Origin: Piscibacillus sp052246295
GTDB lineage: Bacteria > Bacillota > Bacilli > Bacillales > Alkalibacillaceae
Assembly (NCBI GenBank): GCA_052246295.1
Contig: JBQQCO010000002.1
Reading direction: 5' to 3' (one strand)
Length of the DNA: 64,000 bases
Part shown: one piece after another, positions 6,775 to 13,751 of the stretch
Numbering within the stretch: the first letter of the stretch is position 1
Layout of the letters: every line of letters begins with the position of its first letter
Position numbers and translations under genes: made by a program
Notes under the pieces: generated by a model
What the model saw: the letters and a program-made list of their open reading frames with translations, nothing else
Told to the model about the DNA's origin: nothing
Databases searched by the model: none

Positions 6775-7035
6775 ATGAAAACAAATATTATAAACGGTGC
6801 TTTTATTTATGGCTGGATTCCAGTTGATACCGCAGAAATTAAATTAGAAGATTCTAACACTGATGAAGGGGTTAAATTTAGTACTGGTGCAGATGGTTTA
6901 TATCCAGTCATAGCAGAAACGGATGAAAATGGATTAATTGAACATTTAGTAATAGATGTTAGCAGATTTAATGAACTTCAAGAAAATCACAAATTTAAAG
7001 AAGTTGCTGAAGAAGATATTTTAGAAAATGAATAA
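6775..7035 (+). CDS. small acidic protein, unknown
   Basis: 86 residues, ATG at 6775 after AAAAAGGGTGG. It begins MKTNIINGAFIYGWIPVDT, carries a central GADGLYPVIAETDENG stretch that looks beta-rich, and has an acidic end (EVAEEDILENE). There is no signal peptide or metal motif. It may be a phage-type accessory protein. A terminator follows directly, and a hairpin may control its start. Family not recognised. Confidence 0.55.
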   Translation: MKTNIINGAFIYGWIPVDTAEIKLEDSNTDEGVKFSTGADGLYPVIAETDENGLIEHLVIDVSRFNELQENHKFKEVAEEDILENE

Positions 7036-7043
7036 TTAATTCT

Positions 7044-7071
7044 AGCTGGTGCTTACTGCATCAGCTTTTTT
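7044..7071 (+). terminator. terminator between the 86- and 76-residue genes
   Basis: AGCTGGTGC (7044-7052), loop TTACT, GCATCAGCT (7058-7066), then TTTTTAT. One G-T pair. Confidence 0.7.
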
Positions 7072-7092
7072 ATTTATATAGGGGGTTATAAT

Positions 7093-7323
7093 ATGGCTAA
7101 AAATTCAAAAGAAAACAGACTAGGAACACATAAAAGCTATAAAAGTTACATTGTAGAACCTGAAGAACAAGCACCTTCAATTAAAATAACGGTTGAACAT
7201 AAAGGCACTGTAAAAAGTTACACTAAATTCTTTAGAAGTGATAAAGAAAAATATGGTTTTATATCTGTATTAGGTGCTTTAATTCATAGTACGGAAAAGC
7301 TGGGGGGAATTGTTAGATGCTGA
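7093..7323 (+). CDS. small basic protein, unknown
   Basis: 76 residues, ATG at 7093 after TAGGGGGTTATAAT. The first 25 residues are basic and polar (MAKNSKENRLGTHKSYKSYI), followed by a beta-like part (IKITVEHKGTVKSYTKFF) and a helix (GFISVLGALIHSTEKLGG). It ends CysStop and overlaps the next start by 7 bp (7317-7323), so translation is probably coupled. No family recognised. Confidence 0.55.
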   Translation: MAKNSKENRLGTHKSYKSYIVEPEEQAPSIKITVEHKGTVKSYTKFFRSDKEKYGFISVLGALIHSTEKLGGIVRC

Positions 7324-8036
7324 TAAATAAATTAAATAGATTCATTTTGAAAATTAATATTCAAGTTAAAAGCTGGTTTAGTGGATTAGTGAAGAAGTTC
7401 AGGAAGAATCCTGAAGCTAACACTAAAGCACCTGAAGGAATCGGGAAAGTAGATATTAACCGTTATGAAACAGTGGAACAGATGCAGGAATTAAAAGATA
7501 AGATATTAAAGCTTGAATCAGGTTATAACAAACAGATTGAAAAGCTTGAAGTTAGTCATGATTCAAAAGCTAAAGAACTAGAAAAAGCTTCTAATGATTT
7601 AATGGCTGAAGGTTTAAGCTATCCTGACTTATTAGAACGACAAAAGGAACTAGAACCAGCTAAAGAAGAACTTGAAAATATTAAACAAGAATTACAAACA
7701 GTTAAAGGATTTAAAGAAGATGAACTTCTAACAATCCTGAATCATATGAAATCCTTAAAGCTTGAATACATTCAGGAACAATCACAAAGGATTAACCACG
7801 AAGCCGACTTAATAGAAGTACTACTAAAACAATACGAAAAAGGTTTAAATAATATATCATCCATTCACAATGAAACTGAAGAAATAGACACGCTATTAAA
7901 TAACGGTTTTAAGATGTTAGGTTATGGCTGGAATCAAGAAATGGCTGGAAGGTTACGACTAGAAACAGATAATCTAAAAAAGAATAAAATCATGATTCAC
8001 AATGAAGGTTATATAAATAAAAAGCTTCCCTACTAG
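7317..8036 (+). CDS. coiled-coil protein of unknown function
   Basis: 239 residues. The ATG at 7317 lies inside the end of the previous gene, with CTGGGGGGAA upstream. A basic amphipathic start (LINKLNRFILKINIQVKSWF) could contact a membrane or nucleic acid. Residues about 45-185 are mostly coiled coil (EQMQELKDKILKLESGYNKQ and on). The end is predicted globular (NNGFKMLGYGWNQEMAGRL). It is the last gene of the cassette before a strong terminator. Unknown family. Confidence 0.6.
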   Translation: MLINKLNRFILKINIQVKSWFSGLVKKFRKNPEANTKAPEGIGKVDINRYETVEQMQELKDKILKLESGYNKQIEKLEVSHDSKAKELEKASNDLMAEGLSYPDLLERQKELEPAKEELENIKQELQTVKGFKEDELLTILNHMKSLKLEYIQEQSQRINHEADLIEVLLKQYEKGLNNISSIHNETEEIDTLLNNGFKMLGYGWNQEMAGRLRLETDNLKKNKIMIHNEGYINKKLPY

Positions 8037-8067
8037 TTTAATCACTGGCTGGGAAGCTTCTTTTTTT
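8022..8067 (+). terminator. strong terminator closing the cassette
   Basis: AAGCTTCCC (8022-8030) and GGGAAGCTT (8051-8059) form a perfect 9-bp stem, followed by CTTTTTTTG. It overlaps the last codons of the preceding gene. Confidence 0.85.
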
Positions 8068-8135
8068 GTGTTATAAAATTAAGCAATTCTGTTTACTGAT
8101 TTTTCCTTTATAATTTGCTTTAGGGGGTGATTAAT

Positions 8136-8540
8136 TTGATTAGTTTTACTAAAAATCGCATCAAAAAAATTAATAAATTAGATGTGGATAATATTCCAAT
8201 TACCTTACTGAAAGCTTTAGAATATTTTTGGTTTGTTGACAAATTGATTGACAATGAAATAAAAAAATATGAAGGTATTGGTGATGAAAAGTTAGATGAA
8301 ATACTTAATGAAGAAATTATAGATTTTGGGGAAATGATTTCCCTTACACATATTAATTCTAAATATGGTGGTTTTTTTCGTAAAGAACTTTTAAGGTATA
8401 TTGGATTTGATGAAAATGATGAAGTTGCATATGATATTATATCTGATTACTGTTATGATTCAGTTGAGAACAAAGATATCAATCAACTAAAACAAGAATT
8501 AATAGATTGGGCTATTGATTTAGAAAAACTTGATAGTTGA
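8136..8540 (+). CDS. small acidic protein, unknown
   Basis: 134 residues from TTG at 8136, which stands 8 bp behind TAGGGGGTG; a GTG at 8127 is in frame but is part of that ribosome binding site. The protein starts MISFTKNRIKKINKLDVDNI and is then acidic and helical (YDIISDYCYDSVENK, ELIDWAIDLEKLDS). It converges on the minus-strand gene at 8570 and shares a terminator with it. Not recognised; the size and acidity would fit an immunity or anti-toxin-like protein, but nothing shows that. Confidence 0.55.
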   Translation: MISFTKNRIKKINKLDVDNIPITLLKALEYFWFVDKLIDNEIKKYEGIGDEKLDEILNEEIIDFGEMISLTHINSKYGGFFRKELLRYIGFDENDEVAYDIISDYCYDSVENKDINQLKQELIDWAIDLEKLDS

Positions 8541-8549
8541 TTCTAGTAA

Positions 8550-8580
8550 AAGAAGTGTAACCAATATGGCTACACTTCTT
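8550..8580. terminator. bidirectional terminator
   Basis: AAGAAGTGTA (8550-8559) and TACACTTCTT (8571-8580) form a perfect stem between two convergent genes; A and T runs on either side serve both directions. Confidence 0.75.
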
Positions 8581-8890
8581 CTAATTCTTGAATCCATTCA
8601 ATATCATCATAGTTAATATGATTTTTTCTACCTATTAATTCATACATTTCTTTTTCTGAAGTTTTATCTGATAATATCATAGTTAAAGCTTCTTCTTTTG
8701 TAATAACATGAAAGTAGTAATCAAAGGGTATTGAGTACGTATATTTTCCAGATACCTTATTTAGTAAATCTACAAGTTTAAAATTTTCTAGGATGTCCAA
8801 AGTGATATTAACATCTTTAAGTCTTTTGATGTAATCCAATTGAAGATAAATCATATCTAGTAATTCGCTAACTACTTCATGCTTATTCAA
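8570..8890 (-). CDS. small protein, unknown
   Basis: 106 residues with a TTG start at 8890 behind AAAGGAG on the minus strand. The sequence begins MNKHEVVSELLDMIYLQLDY, carries FDYYFHVITKEEALTMIL in the middle and ends with the acidic IEWIQELEEV. It is probably a compact alpha/beta protein; no motif is recognised. It converges with the 134-residue gene and diverges from the methyltransferase gene, so the two small genes may form a functional pair or be unrelated cargo. Confidence 0.55.
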   Translation of the reverse strand: MNKHEVVSELLDMIYLQLDYIKRLKDVNITLDILENFKLVDLLNKVSGKYTYSIPFDYYFHVITKEEALTMILSDKTSEKEMYELIGRKNHINYDDIEWIQELEEV

Positions 8891-8960
8891 TTTACATTTC
8901 TCCTTTTTAATTAAGGTAGTAGTTTATCAATATTATTATATACCATAATTTAGTAGAGAA

Positions 8961-8989
8961 TTGAATATTTTAATCGTATTAAATATAAT
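8961..8989 (+). promoter_or_regulatory. promoter for the restriction-modification genes
   Basis: TTGAAT (8961-8966), 17-bp spacer, TATAAT (8984-8989), leaving a leader of about 90 bases before the methyltransferase ATG. Confidence 0.6.
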
Positions 8990-9083
8990 ATTTAATGAAT
9001 TTTGGTAAACATTCTTTTATAGAAAAATGTCGATTTATGATAAAATTATTTAACGGTAAAATTTTGATAGGGGAGTTGAAACA

Positions 9084-10028
9084 ATGAGTTTAACTGATAT
9101 AAGAATAGATAATGAATATAATTCTGACAGTAACATTATATTAAACAATGGAGATACTTTAGAATACTTAAAAACAATTCCTACTGGTACTATAAAACTA
9201 GCAATTACTTCACCACCTTATAATGTTGGTAAAGATTATGAAGTGAAAACTTCTATTGAAAATTATTTAGCAACTCAAGAAAAGGTAATAGAAGAACTGA
9301 TTAGAGTTGTATCAGAAGATGGAAGTATTTGTTGGCAAGTGGGTAATTACGTAGAAGATAAAGAAGTATTTCCTTTGGATATGTATTATTATCAGATTTT
9401 TAAAAAACATGGATTAAAATTAAGAAATAGAATTGTTTGGCATTTTGGACACGGTTTACATGCACAAAAACGTTTTTCAGGAAGGTACGAAACAATACTT
9501 TGGTTTACAAAGTCAGATGAATATACCTTTAATCTTGATTCTGTTCGAGTACCTTCAAAATATCCAGGTAAAAGACACTATAAGGGAGATAAAAAAGGGC
9601 AATTATCTGGAAATCCTAAAGGTAAAAATCCATCTGATATATGGGAATTTGTAGCAAAAGAATGGGATGAAGAATTATGGAACATACCTAATGTAAAAGC
9701 AAATCATCCTGAAAAAACAATTCATCCTTGCCAGTATCCAATAGAATTAGTGGAAAGATGTGTTTTAGCTTTAACTAATGAAGATGATTGGGTACTAGAC
9801 CCATATGCAGGTGTGGGTTCAGCATTAATTGGTGCTTTAAAGCACAATAGAAAAGCAATGGGTGTTGATAAAGAAAAAGATTATATTGAACTTGGTAAAC
9901 AAAGAATACAAGATTTTTATAACGGTGATTTAAAAATTAGACCGTTAGGAAAAGGTGTACATAAACCAAGTGGTAAAGACAAAGTTTCTCAAATCCCAGA
10001 AGAATGGAAAGACAATTATAAGAAATAA
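9084..10028 (+). CDS. DNA methyltransferase, beta class, probably N4-cytosine (RGATCY or related)
   Basis: 314 residues, ATG at 9084 after AGGGGAGTTGAAAC. The catalytic motif TSPPYNVGKDYE at residues 42-53 precedes the AdoMet-binding motif DPYAGVGS at about 239-246, the beta-class order. A TSPPY tetrad is most typical of N4-cytosine enzymes. It is followed after 75 bp by a BstYI-like nuclease, so it should modify RGATCY sites and protect host DNA. The BglII/BstYI methyltransferases are, as I recall, N4-cytosine enzymes. The exact target base is inferred. Confidence 0.88.
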   Translation: MSLTDIRIDNEYNSDSNIILNNGDTLEYLKTIPTGTIKLAITSPPYNVGKDYEVKTSIENYLATQEKVIEELIRVVSEDGSICWQVGNYVEDKEVFPLDMYYYQIFKKHGLKLRNRIVWHFGHGLHAQKRFSGRYETILWFTKSDEYTFNLDSVRVPSKYPGKRHYKGDKKGQLSGNPKGKNPSDIWEFVAKEWDEELWNIPNVKANHPEKTIHPCQYPIELVERCVLALTNEDDWVLDPYAGVGSALIGALKHNRKAMGVDKEKDYIELGKQRIQDFYNGDLKIRPLGKGVHKPSGKDKVSQIPEEWKDNYKK

Positions 10029-10103
10029 AAATATATGGTAAAGATTTAAATCAACTTGATTAATCACCAGTACCAAAATTATTTAGATGGGAAAGGTGAA
10101 TTT

Positions 10104-10718
10104 ATGAGAATAGTTAATTTTTATTCCCACTTGAATGGTTATGAACACATTATGGTTCATAAACCACATATATGGGAAGAAATAGAAAAAGTAGTATCTT
10201 CTATTGATGCGAGTAAATTTAAAACAAAAAAATCAAGAGAAAAGACAAAGAAAGGTAACTTATTATATAGTCCAGTAGAACTAAATAAGGATTTTAAAGA
10301 GAAGTTGGAGGATGAGAACTGGAAAGAAAGCCGAACACAGTATTATGTACCAACAGATATTGAATTAATGAGGAAAACTGTGTTTTTAGAAGAACCTAGT
10401 GAACAAAAGAAAATAATTGAACTCAATGGTGATAAAGCACTATATTCATATAATCAAACTGATTTTGTTAAAGAACGTGTAGCAATTGAAGTTCAATTTG
10501 GAAAATATAGCTTTGTTGCTTATGATTTATTTGTAAAACATATGGCGTTCTATGTTGCTAATCAAATAGATGTAGGCATTGAAATATTACCAGTTAAAGA
10601 TATGCAAAGTGAAATGTCATCAGGGATTAGTTATTATGAAGGTGAAGTATATAATGTTATAAGACAAGGTAGGGGTATTCCAGCAGTTCCGCTAGTTGTC
10701 ATTGGAATTGCACCTTAA
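10104..10718 (+). CDS. type II restriction endonuclease, BstYI/BglII family
   Basis: 204 residues from ATG at 10104 (GGGAAAGGTGAATTT upstream); an in-frame TTG at 10056 is less likely. From memory it resembles BstYI from end to end, including MRIVxxYSHLNG at the start, SYNQTDFVK, AIEVQFGKYSFVAYD and MSSGISYYEGE. The active site reads D120, E129 and Q131, the D..ExQ form of BglII and BstYI in place of ExK. The expected target is R^GATCY. It is the last gene before a terminator and near the right end of the element. All key residues are intact, so it is probably active. Confidence 0.9.
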   Translation: MRIVNFYSHLNGYEHIMVHKPHIWEEIEKVVSSIDASKFKTKKSREKTKKGNLLYSPVELNKDFKEKLEDENWKESRTQYYVPTDIELMRKTVFLEEPSEQKKIIELNGDKALYSYNQTDFVKERVAIEVQFGKYSFVAYDLFVKHMAFYVANQIDVGIEILPVKDMQSEMSSGISYYEGEVYNVIRQGRGIPAVPLVVIGIAP

Positions 10719-10733
10719 ACTTTGAATAATTGT

Positions 10734-10768
10734 ACAACCAGTGCTATTTAAGTACTGGTTGTTTCTTT
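10734..10768 (+). terminator. terminator after the restriction gene
   Basis: ACAACCAGT (10734-10742) and ACTGGTTGT (10754-10762) pair perfectly, followed by TTCTTTAT. It is the last feature clearly belonging to the accessory element. Confidence 0.75.
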
Positions 10769-10909
10769 ATAGTAATATTAATTTGATGGATTTTATTATT
10801 CGTTTAAAAGAATAACCTATAAATGAAAGTACTGTTATTTAGAATTGGAATTGTTATTAAGGTAAAATTAATTATGAATACAAATTTTATAAATAAAGGT
10901 GGTGGTCAT

Positions 10910-12988
10910 ATGCCAACAAACAGAAAGCCCAATAGATTAATCGCTGAAAAATCACCTTATCTATTGCAACATGCTTATAATCCAGTGGATTGGTATGCAT
11001 GGGGTGATGAAGCTTTTGATAAAGCGAAACGGGAAGGTAAACCTATCTTCTTATCTATTGGGTATAGCTGACGTTGGTTATTCTAAAGCACTTGCCATTG
11101 GTGTCATGTCATGGCTCATGAATCATTCGAGGACGAAGAAGTTGCAAAAGAGATTAATGATAAATTTATAGCTATAAAAGTAGATCGTGAAGAGCGTCCA
11201 GATGTAGATGCTGTTTATATGAAAGTGTGTCAAAGGATGAACGGTCACGGTGGTTGGCCACTTAGTGTCTTTATGACGCCAGATCAGATTCCTTTCTATG
11301 CGGGTACTTATTTTCCAAAAGAAAGTAAGCATGGCTTACCAGGTATTAAGCAGGTCATCGGTTACTTAGCTGAAACTTATCACAATGACCCTAAGCAAAT
11401 TGAAGATGTGACAGAGAGTGTTAAAAAGTCACTCAACCAAGTTATTTTTAAAAAAGGTGAGGAAAGAGTTACTAAAGAAGCGGTGGATCAGGCTTTTCAC
11501 GAGCTTGGTAAAACGTTTGATACCTTACATGGCGGTTTTGAAGGTGCACCGAAATTTCCAGCACCTCATAATTTAATATTTTTACTTAGGTATTATCAAC
11601 AAACAGGTAAATTAATGGCTCGTCAAATGGTCGAAAAAACATTAAATTCTATGGCTAAAGGTGGCCTTTATGATCATATAGGCTTTGGTTTTACGAGATA
11701 TTCAACTGATGAAGAGTGGTTAGTTCCACACTTTGAGAAGATGCTCTATGACCAGGCTTTGCTTTTAATTGCTTACACTGAAGCTTATCAGTTAACAGGT
11801 AACGAATTTTATAAAACAATTAGTGAACAAGTTATTGAATTCGTGAACAGAGAAATGAGGAGTCCAGAGGGAGCATTTTATTCAGCTATTGATGCTGATT
11901 CTGAGGGCAAAGAGGGTGCATATTACGTTTGGGGAAAAGGTGAAGTTGAGCGCATTCTAGGTGATGAATTAGCTGAACTTTATACAACAACTTATAACAT
12001 CACTACAGAAGGAAACTTCGAGGGTAAGAATATACCAAATCTTATTAATACTCATTTTGATACGGTTGCTAAAGAGTTTAACCTTTCTTTACAACAATTA
12101 GAGGAAAAGCTAGAAAAAGCAAGGCTAAAATTATTTGATGCACGCCAACAGCGAATCTATCCTCATTTAGACGATAAGGTTCTGACTTCCTGGAATGCGA
12201 TGATGGTTGCGGCATTAGCTAAGGCTGGGCAAGTTTTTCAAGAACAGTCTTACATTGATATGGCTAGGGAAGCAGCTCAGTTTATCGAAGAACACCTTAA
12301 AATTGGTAATCGACTTATGGCACGTTATCGAGATGGTGAGGTTAAATACAAAGGTTATTTAGATGACTATGCTTATCTTGCTTGGGCTTATCTAGAGTTA
12401 TATGATGCAGAATTTCAACCAGACGATTTAGAGGCTGCTAAAGCATTAACTGACAAGATGTATGAGTTATTCTGGGACAAGGAGAATGGAGGTTTTCTGT
12501 TTGCAGGTCATGATAGTGAAACATTGATTTCGAATGAAAAAGATATACATGATGGAGCTACCCCTTCAGGGAATAGCGTTGCGACAGTGGTGTTGTCTAG
12601 GCTCACATCACTCACAGCAGAAACGAATTATGCAGATCTATTAGAGGATCAGTATAAAGTTTTTTATCCGGCGTTATCACGAATTCCTGAAGGCAGTACA
12701 TTCTTTTTAACTAGTATAATGCTTACAGAATATCCATCAAAAGAAGTGGTGGTTATTTCAGAAAAAGATGCTATGTATAATGAGCTTGTTAAGTTAAAAC
12801 GAGAAGAATTCAAACCGAACCATATTTGGTTAATGACTGATGATCCTAAGGAATTGGGGAACATTGCACCATTTGTGGTAGGTTATGATTCAAAAGACAA
12901 CCAAACAACGGTATACGTTTGTGAAAATTTCTCATGTCAGACTCCAACAACTGACATTAATAAAGTATTAAAACTTCTTAAGGATTAG
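10910..12988 (+). pseudogene. DUF255/YyaL-type thioredoxin-domain protein, interrupted by in-frame stops
   Basis: The original ATG is at 10910 after AAAGGTGGTGG. The frame reads MPTNRKPNRLIAEKSPYLLQ to FLSIGYS, meets TGA (11069) and TAA (11084) inside 21 extra bases (11069-11089), then resumes in the same frame with TCHWCHVMAHESFED and continues to 12988. Without the insert the product would be about 684 residues, the normal size for this family: thioredoxin-like N-domain with CHWCH, then an alpha/alpha-barrel of the glycosidase/epimerase type. Two further frame-internal ATGs (for example 11111) would lose the CxxC motif. It is probably non-functional unless both stops are read through. Confidence 0.85.
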
Positions 12989-13061
12989 CAATATCTTCAG
13001 TAGTAAAGTAATTGGTTTTTAGTTATGATTAAGACAAACTTATAAATAGGAGTTGGGGAGT

Positions 13062-13751
13062 TTGGAATTCCGTATTTTAATCGTTGATGATGAAGAATCG
13101 ATTTCAACATTAATTGACTATAACCTCATGCAAGAAGGTTATCAAACAGCGGTCGTACATGATGGGGAAACAGCGCTGAGGTTAGCTGAGAAAGAACAAT
13201 TTGATTTGATTTTGCTTGATCTCATGCTACCTAATATGAGTGGGCTTGAAGTATGTGAGAAATTACGTGAAAAAGGGCATAAAGTACCTATAATTATGTT
13301 GACAGCCAAAAGTGAAGAAGATGATAAGATTACAGGTCTTGATGTAGGGGCAGATGATTATATTACGAAACCATTTAGTCCTAAAGAATTAAGTGCGAGA
13401 ATTCGTGCCGTTATGAGAAGGGCTGGCAATCATGAGTCAAATGAAGACATTATTAGCTTTAATGATATAAAAATTAATGTTGAAACTTATCAGGTTTTCA
13501 AAAATAATCAACCGATTGAGTTCACTAAGAAGGAGTTTGAACTTCTTTTATACTTAGCAGAACGCATTAATAAACCTGTTAAACGCGAGGTCCTCTTACA
13601 AGACGTTTGGGATTTTGATTTTATTGGTGATACTAGAATTGTGGACGTGCATATTAGCCATTTAAGAGAAAAACTGGAAGACGAACCTAAAAAACCTGCT
13701 TTAATCAAAACAGTTAGAGGAATCGGATATAAATTAGAGGGTCAGGTATGA
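13062..13751 (+). CDS. phoP: phosphate-starvation response regulator PhoP
   Basis: 229 residues from TTG at 13062, nine bases after AGGAG; the in-frame TTG at 13053 would place the ribosome binding site against the start. The receiver domain carries VDDEES near residue 8, the phosphoacceptor in LILLDLMLPNMSG (about Asp52) and the conserved Lys in ITKPFSP. An OmpR-type winged helix occupies about 130-229 (FTKKEFELLLYLA, VDVHISHLREKL, KTVRGIGYKLE). It works with PhoR; the two reading frames overlap by four bases. It stands in the usual place directly upstream of phoR and polA. Confidence 0.93.
   Translation: MEFRILIVDDEESISTLIDYNLMQEGYQTAVVHDGETALRLAEKEQFDLILLDLMLPNMSGLEVCEKLREKGHKVPIIMLTAKSEEDDKITGLDVGADDYITKPFSPKELSARIRAVMRRAGNHESNEDIISFNDIKINVETYQVFKNNQPIEFTKKEFELLLYLAERINKPVKREVLLQDVWDFDFIGDTRIVDVHISHLREKLEDEPKKPALIKTVRGIGYKLEGQV

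Noticed and set aside
10823..10909. Upstream extension of the DUF255 gene
   Set aside because: The ATG at 10910 with AAAGGTGGTGG gives the conserved N-terminus; the earlier part is low-complexity and lacks a ribosome binding site.
11069..11071. Selenocysteine reading of TGA in the DUF255 gene
   Set aside because: A TAA stop follows five codons later in the same insert and no SECIS-like hairpin is evident, so recoding is unlikely.
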